From: Rhodanobacteraceae bacterium
GTDB taxonomy: Bacteria; Pseudomonadota; Gammaproteobacteria; Xanthomonadales; SZUA-5
Direction: 5' to 3'
Assembly (NCBI GenBank): GCA_016717705.1
Contig: JADKFD010000004.1
Span: forward strand, 65,001-129,000
Length of the DNA: 64,000 nt
The notes beneath the pieces are model-generated. The model was not told the DNA's origin and did not search any database. It worked only from the letters and a program-made list of their open reading frames with translations. Below are positions 47,691-58,253 of this stretch, one piece after another; positions within the stretch are counted from its first letter, which is position 1, and each line of letters starts with the position of its first letter. Both the position numbers and the translations under genes were made by a program.

Positions 47691-47869
47691 ACGCCCGCTC
47701 GCGCGCGATGTAGCGATGTAGGTTGGGCACAGCTCCATCGTGCCCAACGCCGCGACGATGTTGGGCACGATGGAGCTGTGCCCAACCTACGAACTGCCGT
47801 CGGTCGGATGGGTCGTGGCGCGAGCTTTGGTCGATCTCGGAAGCATCGCGCGCGAGCGCGCTCCTACAA
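47686..47869. repeat. Composite repeat: family E palindrome between split arms of family A
   Basis: A family A right arm (ttgtag...gcgcgcgatg, 47686-47710) and a left arm (gcatcgcgcgcgagcgcg, 47843-47869) point away from each other. Between them lies family E, a perfect palindrome with 31-bp arms (gtaggttgggcacagctc... at 47718-47748 and its complement at 47760-47790) and an 11-nt loop. The whole occupies the gap between cysS and the response regulator gene. Confidence 0.85.
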
Positions 47870-47920
47870 CTTCGACGAAGGTCTGCGCGTGGCGAACCCG
47901 CTGGCTGCCACTCACGTCTC

Positions 47921-48862
47921 TCAGTGCGCCCGCGCCATCCCCAACAAGCGCGACGGCAGCAGACGGATGCGCTGCATCAGGCTGCCAGCGAGCCAGGACG
48001 GGATCAATGCATCCGGTCGCGGTGCCACCAGGAAGCGGCGTGAGGCCTGTGGGTTCTGCTTGAGCTGCCAGTAACGACCGACCGCGGCGTCCACGCTCAG
48101 GCGGCAGGAGCCCATGCGCACCGGTTTGAGCAGCAGGCGGAACACCTGACCTTCGTTGATCAGGTCGATTGCCGTTTGCGCGTTGGCGCGGTCGGTGACC
48201 ACCACCGTGGCGATGTGCGGGTGGTACTGCTTGAGCGCCTTGATCAGCGCGGTGAAATCGCCGTGCTGGCCAGCGGTCTCGGAAATCACCACGCCGGTCT
48301 CGTGCTGCTCCAGCACCTGCAGGGCGCGATCGGGATTCGATGCAAAGCGCACCTGGTAATGCGGCTGCAGGATTTCGCGCATGCGCTGCTGGGTTTCCGG
48401 ATCGTCCTCGATCACCAGGATGCCAACTTCGCGGCGTGCCTGATCGCGACTGAAATCGTCGATACCCTTGTCCAGCACCACCGGCGTGTCGCGTGCGATC
48501 TTCGCCGCCAGCTGTACCGTCTGCCGCAGGTCATTGTTGTCCCACGGCTTGTTGATGTAGCGGAACACCTCGCCTTCGTTGACCGATCCCAGCACCGCGC
48601 TCAAGTCGGCGTAGCCGGTCAGCAATATGCGCATGGCGCGCGGGTGGGCCATGCGGATTTCGCGCAGAACCTCGATCCCCTGCATCTTCGGCATGCGCTG
48701 GTCGCAGACGATGACGTCGACATCGAACTCCGACGCCCAGCGAATAGCCTCGGCCGGATCGACCGTGGTGCGCACATCCATGTCCCGAAACAGCGCCTTC
48801 AAAGCGCGCAGGATGCGGGCTTCGTCGTCGATGCACAGGACTCTGATTCGCGGCTCGGTCAT
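47921..48862 (-). CDS. Response regulator with two receiver domains, second one degenerate
   Basis: A 313-residue protein. The first receiver (1-125) is complete: Asp12/Asp13 region IDDE, phospho-acceptor Asp54 (VCDQRMPKMQG), LLTGYAD and the Lys in INKPW, close to RpfG-type receivers. The second (about 146-265) has IEDDPETQ but Ser/Glu (VVISETAG) at the acceptor, ending LLKPV. The C-terminal 45 residues are basic, with no known output domain. It overlaps the kinase gene by ATGA and is probably its cognate partner. Confidence 0.87.
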   Translation of the reverse strand: MTEPRIRVLCIDDEARILRALKALFRDMDVRTTVDPAEAIRWASEFDVDVIVCDQRMPKMQGIEVLREIRMAHPRAMRILLTGYADLSAVLGSVNEGEVFRYINKPWDNNDLRQTVQLAAKIARDTPVVLDKGIDDFSRDQARREVGILVIEDDPETQQRMREILQPHYQVRFASNPDRALQVLEQHETGVVISETAGQHGDFTALIKALKQYHPHIATVVVTDRANAQTAIDLINEGQVFRLLLKPVRMGSCRLSVDAAVGRYWQLKQNPQASRRFLVAPRPDALIPSWLAGSLMQRIRLLPSRLLGMARAH

Positions 48863-49836
48863 TTGGGCTCGGCTGACTGCTTCAACAACGCATGGTCGAC
48901 TGGGAAGCTAATCGTAAACGTGCTGCCTTTCTTTGGCGCAGTTCGCACCTTGATGCTGCCGCCGTGACTTTGCACGATCTTGTGCACGATGGACAGGCCA
49001 AGGCCGGTGCCCTCGCCAACCGGCTTGGTCGTGAAGAACGGGTCAAAGATCTTCGGCATCACGTTGTCGGGTATGCCGGCGCCGGTGTCGGTGACGTCGA
49101 TTTCGACCTGGTCGCCGGAGCGGCGCGAGACCAGCGTCAGCGTGCCACCTTCTTCCATCGCCTGGGCGGCATTGGTGATCAGGTTCAGCAGCACCTGGTT
49201 GATCTGCGAGGCGACGCCGTTGATCTTCGGCAGTTGCGCATATTCCTTGACCACCTCGACCCGATCGCGCAGTTGATGGGCGGCGATGGTCAGCGCGCTC
49301 TCGATGCACTCGTTGAGGTTGAGCGCGTCCATGCCGTCGCGGTCGACGCGGGCGAAGCCCTTCAGGTTCTTCACCAGATTGGCGATCTGCACCAGGCCAT
49401 CGACCGCATCCTTGAGCAGATCGTCGCCATCGTTGAGACGCTCGTCGCCGGCCAGTGCCGCGCGCACCTTGGTCATCGCGCGGCGCATCGGCTCGATCAT
49501 CTGCGGATTGCTGAGGTCGGCGGCGAGCATCAAATCGAAGCCGTGCAGGCACTTCTTGATCAGTTCGCGGTGCTCGGTGACTAGTTCACGGACGACTTCG
49601 ACATTACTCTTGACGAAGCCGATCGGCGTGTTCATCTCATGGGCGACGCCGGCAATCATCTGCCCCAGCGAGGCCAGCTTGGTGGTGTGGATCACCTGCG
49701 ATTGCGTTTGCTGGATCCGCTCGAGATCGGCGGCGAGCTCGGCCAGACGTGCCTGGGCCTTGTCCGCGCGCTGTTTGCTGTACCAGGCAAAGCCACCCAG
49801 CGCCAGGCACACAAACCCCAAGATGGCCTCAATCAT
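48859..49836 (-). CDS. Sensor histidine kinase, single membrane anchor
   Basis: A 325-residue kinase: one N-terminal membrane segment (3-19), coiled-coil linker, HisKA-type domain with His66 (IAGVAHEMNTPIGFVKSN), an extended helical insert, and an HATPase domain with N box LLNLITNAAQAMEEGG, G1 DTGAGIP and G2 GEGTGLGLSIVHKIVQSHGG. There is no separate sensory domain. It is the first gene of a two-gene unit with the double receiver protein. Confidence 0.92.
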   Translation of the reverse strand: MIEAILGFVCLALGGFAWYSKQRADKAQARLAELAADLERIQQTQSQVIHTTKLASLGQMIAGVAHEMNTPIGFVKSNVEVVRELVTEHRELIKKCLHGFDLMLAADLSNPQMIEPMRRAMTKVRAALAGDERLNDGDDLLKDAVDGLVQIANLVKNLKGFARVDRDGMDALNLNECIESALTIAAHQLRDRVEVVKEYAQLPKINGVASQINQVLLNLITNAAQAMEEGGTLTLVSRRSGDQVEIDVTDTGAGIPDNVMPKIFDPFFTTKPVGEGTGLGLSIVHKIVQSHGGSIKVRTAPKKGSTFTISFPVDHALLKQSAEPK

Positions 49837-49965
49837 GCGTGGGTCTCGCTCTCCGTGATGCTCAGTCGGCCTTGCCAGAAAATTGCCGGTCCACCTGATG
49901 GTCCGCGGCAGTGTCCAAGTCTCTCATCCGACTGTCGCAGAATGGCCCAAAATTGACAATACGCG
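49837..49965. other. Intergenic region between kinase and lipase genes
   Basis: This is a 129-bp gap of relatively low GC. It presumably holds the promoter for the kinase operon. No gene, hairpin or repeat stands out. Confidence 0.3.
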
Positions 49966-50901
49966 TCACCCGTCGTCGTCGCATATTGTTCGTTGGTCTG
50001 CACTTTCCGGCTGCAAAGCCGCGTTGTAGCACTTGACCACATAGTGCAGCGGGGCGTGGTCGATGAGTTCGATCGGCGTCAGTGCGCCGATGCCGTGGCG
50101 CAGGTTGCCGGGCAGGCGCGACCAGTAGCTGCGCACGCTGCGTCCATAATTCTCGCGGCGATTGGCGTCCAGGTGGCGCAACTGGCCGGCGTGCTGGTAG
50201 CCCAGCGCCTCCGGTGGCAGTTCGGGAACCACGTCGCAGGCATTGACCACACGCAACAGCGGCAGCTGCGCCAGGCGCGCCGCGCTGGCGGCATCGCCGA
50301 CGCGCGGCTGTCCGAAGCTGATCGCCCCGGCCAGCGGGACGCCAGCGTCCTGCAGTCGCGCCGCGGCCAGCGCGGCCAGGGCGCCGCCGAGGCTGTGGCC
50401 GCAGCACCACCACAGCGGCGCCTGATCGAGTACGCCCTGCAACTGCGGCCAGATCGCATCCAGTGCGTGCTGGAAGCCACCATGCACGTGGCCGCCGTGC
50501 GCGCCGGGCACGCGTTGCACGCGCGCATCGATCCACCAATCGCGCGCCACCGATGCCAGCTTGCGCCAGGAGTCGCCGGGTGTCAGCGCCTCGGTGCCGC
50601 GAAAGGCAAGAACGCCGTGATCGGCGCCGATTGCGGCGTAAGCGAAGCTGCTGCTGGCGCGGTCGCGCGCGATCTGCGCGCGGTAGCCAGTGCTGCTCAG
50701 CGTCGAGGCCACCTTGGCGGAGCGCTCATAGGCGAGCAGCGCGTGCTCGGCCAGCCACCAGGCCTGTTGCACTTCGTCGACACTGGCCTTGGGCCTGAAC
50801 GCCCAGCCTTCGGCCGCATCGAAGTAACGATAGCCACGAATCGGCGGATACAGCGCGGCCAGCGTGGGAGGGGGCAGGGGGCGCGGGGTGGGAGGTTGCA
50901 T
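49966..50901 (-). CDS. Lipase class 3 family protein
   Basis: A 311-residue alpha/beta hydrolase of the fungal-lipase type. It has LAFRGTEALTPGDS, the nucleophile elbow CCGHSLGGALAALAA (Ser in GHSLGG), FGQPRVGDAA, a VNACDVVPELPP Asp and the final His in ELIDHAPLHYV. There is no signal peptide, so it may be cytosolic or exported by another route. The start MQPPTPRPLPPP at 50901 is selected. Confidence 0.9.
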   Translation of the reverse strand: MQPPTPRPLPPPTLAALYPPIRGYRYFDAAEGWAFRPKASVDEVQQAWWLAEHALLAYERSAKVASTLSSTGYRAQIARDRASSSFAYAAIGADHGVLAFRGTEALTPGDSWRKLASVARDWWIDARVQRVPGAHGGHVHGGFQHALDAIWPQLQGVLDQAPLWWCCGHSLGGALAALAAARLQDAGVPLAGAISFGQPRVGDAASAARLAQLPLLRVVNACDVVPELPPEALGYQHAGQLRHLDANRRENYGRSVRSYWSRLPGNLRHGIGALTPIELIDHAPLHYVVKCYNAALQPESADQRTICDDDG

Positions 50902-50929
50902 CACGGTGCTCGAAAGTCGAAAGGCATGG

Positions 50930-51008
50930 GTGAAACGTGAAATGTAAAACGTCAATTGGCCCACGCTGTGAATTGACGTTTTACGTTTTACGTTTCACCT
51001 TTCACTTT
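50930..51008. repeat. AT-rich palindrome, family I
   Basis: The left arm gtgaaacgtgaaatgtaaaa with cgtcaatt and the right arm aattgacgttttacgttttacgtttcac pair around a central cccacgctgtg. It is much richer in A+T than its surroundings, and tandem acgtttta/cgtttcac units make the right side longer. It lies between the lipase and NUDIX genes and could terminate or attenuate transcription. Confidence 0.8.
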
Positions 51009-51023
51009 ACTTGCCTCACCTGC

Positions 51024-51512
51024 TCACACCCGCGAGTAGCTCCAAGAAACCAACCGCCCATCGCGATACGGCATCACCCCATGAAAGGGGCGCGGATCGT
51101 TGTCGAAGACCAGCGGCAGGAAATGGCGGTCCCCCTCCCACAGCGGCAGTTCGGCGATGCGCTCTATGTCGATCCATTGCAGTACGCCTTCGGCATTGCT
51201 CGCCGGTGGCATACCCCGGAACGCGCTGACGATGAAGATGAAACCGAACCAATCCTCGCCGTGCTTGCCGAAGCCGGGCCAGGAGATGGTTCCGCGCAGG
51301 CCAAGTTCGGTGCACTCGATGCCGGCCTCCTCGAAAAGCTCGCGGCGCATGCCCGCCACGACGTCTTCGAGTGGCTCCAGCTTGCCACCAAGGCCGTTGT
51401 ACTTGCCCAGGTGGGCGTCGTCGGCGCGCGCATTGCGGTGCACCAGCAATACCTTGCGGCGGTCCGCCGACAGCACATAGCCGAGCGTCGCCAGGATCGG
51501 GGTGTAGATCAC
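51024..51512 (-). CDS. NUDIX hydrolase (8-oxo-dGTP diphosphatase-like)
   Basis: A 162-residue pyrophosphohydrolase with a full NUDIX box, G(5)E(7)REUxEExGU, in GLGGKLEPLEDVVAGMRREL then FEEAGIE. The N-terminal IYTPILATLGYVLSADRRKV is typical of MutT-like proteins of this order. It starts at GTG (51512), 23 nt after the stop of the upstream helicase-like gene; longer in-frame versions are antisense reads. Substrates may include oxidised nucleotides. Confidence 0.88.
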   Translation of the reverse strand: MIYTPILATLGYVLSADRRKVLLVHRNARADDAHLGKYNGLGGKLEPLEDVVAGMRRELFEEAGIECTELGLRGTISWPGFGKHGEDWFGFIFIVSAFRGMPPASNAEGVLQWIDIERIAELPLWEGDRHFLPLVFDNDPRPFHGVMPYRDGRLVSWSYSRV

Positions 51513-51534
51513 GGTGGTCGCGTCTGCATCGCGA

Positions 51535-53541
51535 TCAGCGACCTTCGGCGCGGCGCGGCCGGCCGTGGCGTTGCTGGCCGCGCGGCTGGCCTTGCTGCGG
51601 CCCCCGCGCCCCGCCACCGCCCGGGCCGCCCGGTCCACTGCGTCGCGGGCCGGACGGGCCGGCGGGACGCGCGGCTCGCGGCGCCTCGACCAGCGGCGGC
51701 TGATTGTCCGCATAAGTCCAGGCCGGCCGGCCGGTGTCGGGGCCGAGCACGCTCCACTGGTCACGGTAAGTGTCGGGCTGGCGCTCGTCGTAAATATTGG
51801 CACGATCCTCATCGACCACCACCGTCGCAAAAGGATCCTTGCGCCCGCGTCGTCGACCCGGGTTGCCGGCAATCATCTGCGCCGGCGGTGGCGCAGCCAG
51901 CGAGTTGCCGCGCCCCGGGCTGTCATCGTTGCCGTCGTCGTCGACATGCGCCGCGCGCGGCGGCGTATCGGCGCCGGGCTGACGATCGCCGCGCAGCGGG
52001 CGTTCGCGGCGCGCATGGCGGTCGCCACGTGCGGGACGATCGCTGCGCACGGGTCGATCGCCGTTGCTCGGACGTGCATGGCGCGCGCTGTTGTTGGCGT
52101 TGCTGGTGGGCTGGCGGTCGCCCGGCTGTTCGGCGTCTTCCGCGGCTTCGGCGTCGATCACCGCCGCAGCCGCAACCGGCGCGTGGACGGTGTCGCGCGG
52201 ACGGTTCTCGTTGCGTCCCTGGCGACCACGGCGATCGCGTCGACCGCGGCCCGCTGGCGCATCGCGGCTGACCGGTGCTTCGCGACGAGGCTCGGCAGGC
52301 GCCGCTTCCGGCGCTGACGCGGATTCGCCGTCGCTATCGTTGCCGCCCCGTTGCGGCGCCGGGTCGCGCTCCGGATCAAAGGCCTCGGCGGCCTCGAACC
52401 CGGGTAGCGGGACCAGTTCCAGCGGGCACTGCATGTAGTCGCGCACGGCGCGGAACTGCGGCGATTCTTCCTGGGTGATGATGGTCACCGCCAGGCCCGT
52501 CGATTCCGGCGTGCCGGTGCGGCGCACGCGCTGCGCGTAGTCCTCGGCGATGTGCGGCAGGTCATAGCTCAGCACCATCGGCAGGCCTTCGAAATCGAGC
52601 AGCCGCGCGGCGATGTCGGTGATCACCAGCGCCTTGAGTTCGCCGCTCTTGAAGCCGGCCAGCGCACGATTGCGCGCGCCCTGGCTCTTGTCGCCGTGGA
52701 TCGCCGCCGCCTTGAAGCCGCAGCGTTCGAGGAAGCGCGCGATCTTGTCGGCGCCGTGCTTGGTGCGCGTGTAGACCAGTGTCGATTGCTCCGGCAGTTG
52801 CGCCAGCAAATGTTGCAGCACATCGCGCTTGCGGCCGAGCGCCACCGCATGGATGCGATGAATCACCGTGCCGGGCAGCGTGGGCGCGGCGCTGGTTGCC
52901 AAGCTCAACACCGGCACCCGCGTCGGTTCTGCCGGCGCAGCTGGCGCGACGGCAGCTGTGGCATCCGACACCGGCAACGGCACCGGGCTGGGCTCGGACT
53001 CGACCGACGCCTGACTGGCGGGCGGGCTGGCTGCCGCGGTCAGTGTTGCGACAGGCTCTGCGTCGATGATGGCCACTGGTGCAACCGCGACAGGCGTCGC
53101 CTCGATGACCGCCACTGGTGCGGCCGCGACAGGCGTCGCCTCGATGACCGCCACCGGTGCGGCCACGACAGGCGCCGCCTCGACGACCGGCAGCGACAGT
53201 TTCTTGCGAATCCGCAGTGGCGCCGGCTTCGCAGGCGGCTCTGCTGCGACCGCGACTGCCAGCGTTGCTTCTGCGTCAGTTGGCGTTGGACCGGGTTCCG
53301 GCGCGTCGGCGACGGCGATCGGCGCCGGTTCTGGAAACTCCAGTTCCGCCGTCACCGGGATCGGCTCGGCGACCACCTTGGGTTTGCGTACCGCCGGCTT
53401 GCGCGGCTTCTTCGCCGGCGGCGCATCCGCTGGCAGCGCAGCAGCGACGCTGACGGCCTCCAGCGAAACAGGATCAGCGGGGGCCGCTTCGGCCACAGTG
53501 GACAACGACGCAGGCCTACGCCCGAGCTTGCCGGAACTCAT
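51535..53541 (-). CDS. Helicase C-terminal-domain protein without a DEAD domain, with low-complexity tails
   Basis: A 668-residue protein. Residues 225-370 match the second RecA domain of RhlE-type DEAD-box helicases (VYTRTKHGADKIARFL, AAIHGDKSQGARNRAL, ITDIAARLLDF), but motifs V and VI are degraded (AARGLD to AARLLD; HRIGRTGR to QRVRRTGT). The N-terminal 220 residues, where Walker A and DEAD should be, are Ala/Pro/Val-rich, including three 13-residue repeats (APVAVIEATPVA, 128-165). The C-terminus is Arg/Asp/Gly-rich (385-668). AAGGAG precedes the ATG at 53541. It is not an active helicase; RNA binding is inferred. Confidence 0.75.
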   Translation of the reverse strand: MSSGKLGRRPASLSTVAEAAPADPVSLEAVSVAAALPADAPPAKKPRKPAVRKPKVVAEPIPVTAELEFPEPAPIAVADAPEPGPTPTDAEATLAVAVAAEPPAKPAPLRIRKKLSLPVVEAAPVVAAPVAVIEATPVAAAPVAVIEATPVAVAPVAIIDAEPVATLTAAASPPASQASVESEPSPVPLPVSDATAAVAPAAPAEPTRVPVLSLATSAAPTLPGTVIHRIHAVALGRKRDVLQHLLAQLPEQSTLVYTRTKHGADKIARFLERCGFKAAAIHGDKSQGARNRALAGFKSGELKALVITDIAARLLDFEGLPMVLSYDLPHIAEDYAQRVRRTGTPESTGLAVTIITQEESPQFRAVRDYMQCPLELVPLPGFEAAEAFDPERDPAPQRGGNDSDGESASAPEAAPAEPRREAPVSRDAPAGRGRRDRRGRQGRNENRPRDTVHAPVAAAAVIDAEAAEDAEQPGDRQPTSNANNSARHARPSNGDRPVRSDRPARGDRHARRERPLRGDRQPGADTPPRAAHVDDDGNDDSPGRGNSLAAPPPAQMIAGNPGRRRGRKDPFATVVVDEDRANIYDERQPDTYRDQWSVLGPDTGRPAWTYADNQPPLVEAPRAARPAGPSGPRRSGPGGPGGGGARGPQQGQPRGQQRHGRPRRAEGR
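53063..53180 (-). repeat. Three tandem 39-bp repeats inside the helicase-like gene
   Basis: Three near-identical 39-bp units of type gatgaccgccactggtgcgg, ccgcgacaggcgtcgcctc encode a 13-residue Ala/Pro/Val repeat at residues 128-165. They are in frame, so copy-number change would alter the protein length by 13 residues without a frameshift. Confidence 0.8.
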
Positions 53542-53854
53542 GTATACAAAAACTCCTTTGGTCCTCAAGGCGCGCAACACGCGTGCCAATGCGGGTCAGC
53601 GTGGAGCGGCCCCGAACCACCGCGCTCCGTGCTTGCTTCTTATTCTTCAGGTCTGGCGGATGGCGCCGTCGCGACGCATTTCGATCCGATTCACGCACGC
53701 AGTCAGGCGGCACACGGTTCGCAAGGGTGCAGCACCCTTCATCCAGAACCCGTGAGATCGGGGTACCCCGACCAGCTTTCAGCGTGAACGGCCGCGACTG
53801 TACTTGATCATTGCGCGGAAGTCACGGGGAGTGGGGCGCAGTTGTTGGGCAAGA
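53542..53854. other. Intergenic region upstream of the helicase-like gene
   Basis: About 313 bp without a supported gene. It contains the ribosome binding site of the minus-strand gene at 53541, a short palindrome gatcggggtaccccgacc near 53757-53774 and presumably a promoter. No trace of the missing DEAD domain was found here on either strand. Confidence 0.45.
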
Positions 53855-53932
53855 GCATCGCGCGCAAGCGCGCTCCTACAAATCCTGCGTGGATCTACGG
53901 CAAAGTTGTAGGAGCGCGCTTGCGCGCGATGC
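53855..53932. repeat. Palindromic repeat, family A, copy 4
   Basis: The 27-nt arms (gcatcgcgcgcaagcgcg at 53855; complement ending 53932) are perfect. The 24-nt loop atcctgcgtggatctacggc is related to other family A loops in inverted sense. It ends 3 nt before the recQ stop codon. Confidence 0.92.
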
Positions 53933-53935
53933 TTC

Positions 53936-55732
<1,797 letters not shown>

Positions 55733-55755
55733 CAGGTGTCAATCAGTCCGCGGTT

Positions 55756-55839
55756 GTAGGTCACGTTGCTCGCTTTTTGAGCTACGTGACAGAGGTGCCC
55801 GGCTGTCACGTAGCCCGCTGCGCGGCCAACGTGACCTAC
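55756..55839. repeat. Palindromic repeat, family D, copy 3
   Basis: The outer arms gtaggtcacgttg and ccaacgtgacctac enclose gctacgtgacagag...gctgtcacgtagc with two unrelated inner palindromes. It lies between the recQ start and the 3' end of the MFS gene. Confidence 0.88.
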
Positions 55840-55871
55840 CCAGTTTGCGCCGGGCCGGTTGGCGACGAGTT

Positions 55872-57092
55872 TCAAGCCTTCCGCTCCCGACTCGCCAGAT
55901 AACCCAGCCCCAGGGCCAGCGCGACCACCAGGGCAGCCAGGTAATACGGCGCACCTGGCAGTTGGCCACCGCGCGCCGGATCGATGCCGGCGGCATAGAC
56001 GTGGGTGAACAGATACGGCCCGAGGACGCCAGCGATGGCGCCCATGCTGGCGACGGCGCCCTGCAGCCGGCCCTGTTCGGTGGGGTCGATCTGGCGCGTC
56101 ATCAAGGACTGCAGGGACGGGCCGGCCAGTCCCCACAATGACAGCAGCGGCATCACCACCCACAACCAGGGCCCGGTCGGCGCCCAGCCGTAGCCGATGA
56201 AACCGAGCACGGCGAAGCCAAAACCGGCCAGCAGTGCGCGGCGCTCGCCAATCCAGGGAATCACACGGCGCACCAATCCGCCCTGCACCAACGCCGAGAG
56301 CACGCCGACAAAAGCCAGCGTGAAGCCGATGTCGCGTTCGCTCCAGCCATAGCGGTGCGCCGCGTAAAGCACGAAGGTGGCCGGGAACACGGTGTGCGCC
56401 AGCACCGACAGGAAGCTGGCGCCCGCCAGGCCGAAGACCTGCGGGAAGTCCTTCAACCACAGCAGCGCGCCGATCGGATTGGCGCGCTTCCATTCGAAGC
56501 GGTGATGGCGCCCCTCGACCAGCGATTCGGGCAACACGAACAGCCCGTAGCAGAAGTTGCTCAGACTCAGGCCCGCAGCCACCCAGAACGGCAGGCGCGC
56601 ATCGATGCTGCCGAGCAGGCCACCAACCGCCGGCCCGATGACGAAGCCGAGGCCAAAGGCGGCGCCAAGCATGCCGAAACTGGCGGCGCGCTTCTCCGGC
56701 GGCGTGACATCGGCGATATAGGCATTGGCGGTGGCGATGCTGGCCGAGGTAAATCCGCCGATGACGCGGCCGAGGAACAACAGCGGCAGCGTTTGCGCCA
56801 CCGCCATGAAGATGTAGTCGAGCCCCAGGCCGAGGTTCGACAGCAGGATCACCGGCCGCCGCCCGAAGCGGTCCGACAGCGCGCCGAGCAGCGGCGAGGC
56901 GAGAAACTGCATCAGCGCGAACACGGTGACGAACCAGCCGTAAACCGACGCACCTTCCGACGCATTCGGGAAGAAGCCGGCGATCAGCGGCGGCAGCACC
57001 GGGATGATCAGGCCGATCGCCAGGATATCCAGCGCCACGGTGACAAAGATGAAGATCAGCGCAGCTTTGCGCGGCGCGGCGGTGGCGGTCAC
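55872..57092 (-). CDS. MFS exporter, TetA/multidrug type
   Basis: A 406-residue transporter with 12 predicted membrane segments. The TCR/TetA motif A is GALSDRFGRRPVILLS (about 70-85), and motif B GRVIGGFTSASIATANAYIAD is typical of drug/H+ antiporters of the 12-helix group. It starts at GTG (57092). It resembles tetracycline-type exporters, but specificity cannot be inferred. No regulator gene adjoins. Confidence 0.9.
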   Translation of the reverse strand: MTATAAPRKAALIFIFVTVALDILAIGLIIPVLPPLIAGFFPNASEGASVYGWFVTVFALMQFLASPLLGALSDRFGRRPVILLSNLGLGLDYIFMAVAQTLPLLFLGRVIGGFTSASIATANAYIADVTPPEKRAASFGMLGAAFGLGFVIGPAVGGLLGSIDARLPFWVAAGLSLSNFCYGLFVLPESLVEGRHHRFEWKRANPIGALLWLKDFPQVFGLAGASFLSVLAHTVFPATFVLYAAHRYGWSERDIGFTLAFVGVLSALVQGGLVRRVIPWIGERRALLAGFGFAVLGFIGYGWAPTGPWLWVVMPLLSLWGLAGPSLQSLMTRQIDPTEQGRLQGAVASMGAIAGVLGPYLFTHVYAAGIDPARGGQLPGAPYYLAALVVALALGLGYLASRERKA

Positions 57093-57216
57093 GGGTTGGG
57101 TTGCGTCGAGGCGGCAGGTAAGGCCGCGGAGGATAGCTCGGTCGTGCTAGAGCGAGGGTATTTCCGAAGTTGCGCAACGCGGATCCCTTGGACAGGGCTT
57201 TGCACGTGGCAAAGGA

Positions 57217-57293
57217 GCATCGCGCGCGAGCGCGCTCCTGCAAGCTTGCCGTGATTCAACGCAGGATTTGTTGGAGCGCGCTCGCGGGTGATG
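57217..57293. repeat. Palindromic repeat, family A, copy 5
   Basis: The left arm gcatcgcgcgcgagcgcgct begins at 57217; the right arm (ttgttggagcgcgctcgcgg) ends near 57293 with several changes. The 24-nt loop (gcttgccgtgattcaacgca) matches the family consensus best. It lies between the divergent MFS and yicC genes. Confidence 0.88.
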
Positions 57294-57386
57294 CCCTTGA
57301 TCCACCGGCCCCGATCAGACTCCGCAAAACCGTCATCCCCCGATTCCGATAGCATCCGCCATCCCCAAATGACCCGGAGCCCACGA

Positions 57387-58253
57387 ATGCCGAAGAGCAT
57401 GACCGCCTATGGCAGCGCCGAAGGCCCGACCGCCATTGGCCACCTGCGCCTGGAAATGCGCACCGTCAATCATCGTTTCCTGGAAATTTCGACCAAATTG
57501 CCTGAGGAACTGCGTTCACTGGAGCCGCTGATGCGCGAGCGCATCGGACAGCGACTGTCGCGCGGCAAGCTGGATCTGTCGGCACGCCTGCGCAGCGACG
57601 CTGAGCGGCCGACCACGCTGACCATCAACCATGCGCTGCTCGACCAGCTGACCCATCTGATCGACGAGCTGACCCACCGCAACCTTGGACTGACCGCCGG
57701 CCACGCCAGCGATCTGTTGTCGTGGCCGGGCCTGGTGGTCACCGGCGAATTCGACGTCGAGGAACTCGCCAAGCAGGTGCTGGTGCTGGTCGATCGCGCG
57801 CTGGATTCGCTGGAAGCCCAACGCGAACGCGAAGGCAAGCGCCTGGCCGAGATCATGGGCGAGCGCGTCGCCGGGCTGCGCGCCTCGCGCGAAGCCGCCA
57901 TCGAACTGCTGCCGACCATCCGCGCTGGCCTGCGCGACAAGCTCAATGCCAAGCTCGCCGAGATCGCCGCCAGTGTCGACCCGCAGCGCATCGAGCAGGA
58001 AATCGTGTTCGCGCTGCAGAAAATGGACGTCGACGAAGAACTCGACCGCCTCGGCGTGCACCTGGAAGAAATGGCGCGCAACCTGAGCCGCAGCGAACCG
58101 GTCGGCCGGCGCCTGGATTTCCTCACCCAGGAACTGCACCGCGAAGCCAATACCTTCGGCAGCAAATCCACCGACGCCCGCACCAGCCAGCTCGCCGTCG
58201 ACATGAAGGTGCTGATCGAGCAGATTCGCGAGCAGGTGCAGAATCTGGAGTAG
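57387..58253 (+). CDS. yicC: YicC-family endoribonuclease
   Basis: A 288-residue protein, YicC N- and C-terminal domains. It has MPKSMTAYGS at the start, VNHRFLEISTKLPEELR, and the C-terminal RLDFLTQELHREANTFGSKS, all diagnostic. YicC cleaves RNA, for example the small RNA RyhB in E. coli. The start at 57387 follows CGGAG; an upstream extension reads through a repeat. Confidence 0.95.
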   Translation: MPKSMTAYGSAEGPTAIGHLRLEMRTVNHRFLEISTKLPEELRSLEPLMRERIGQRLSRGKLDLSARLRSDAERPTTLTINHALLDQLTHLIDELTHRNLGLTAGHASDLLSWPGLVVTGEFDVEELAKQVLVLVDRALDSLEAQREREGKRLAEIMGERVAGLRASREAAIELLPTIRAGLRDKLNAKLAEIAASVDPQRIEQEIVFALQKMDVDEELDRLGVHLEEMARNLSRSEPVGRRLDFLTQELHREANTFGSKSTDARTSQLAVDMKVLIEQIREQVQNLE

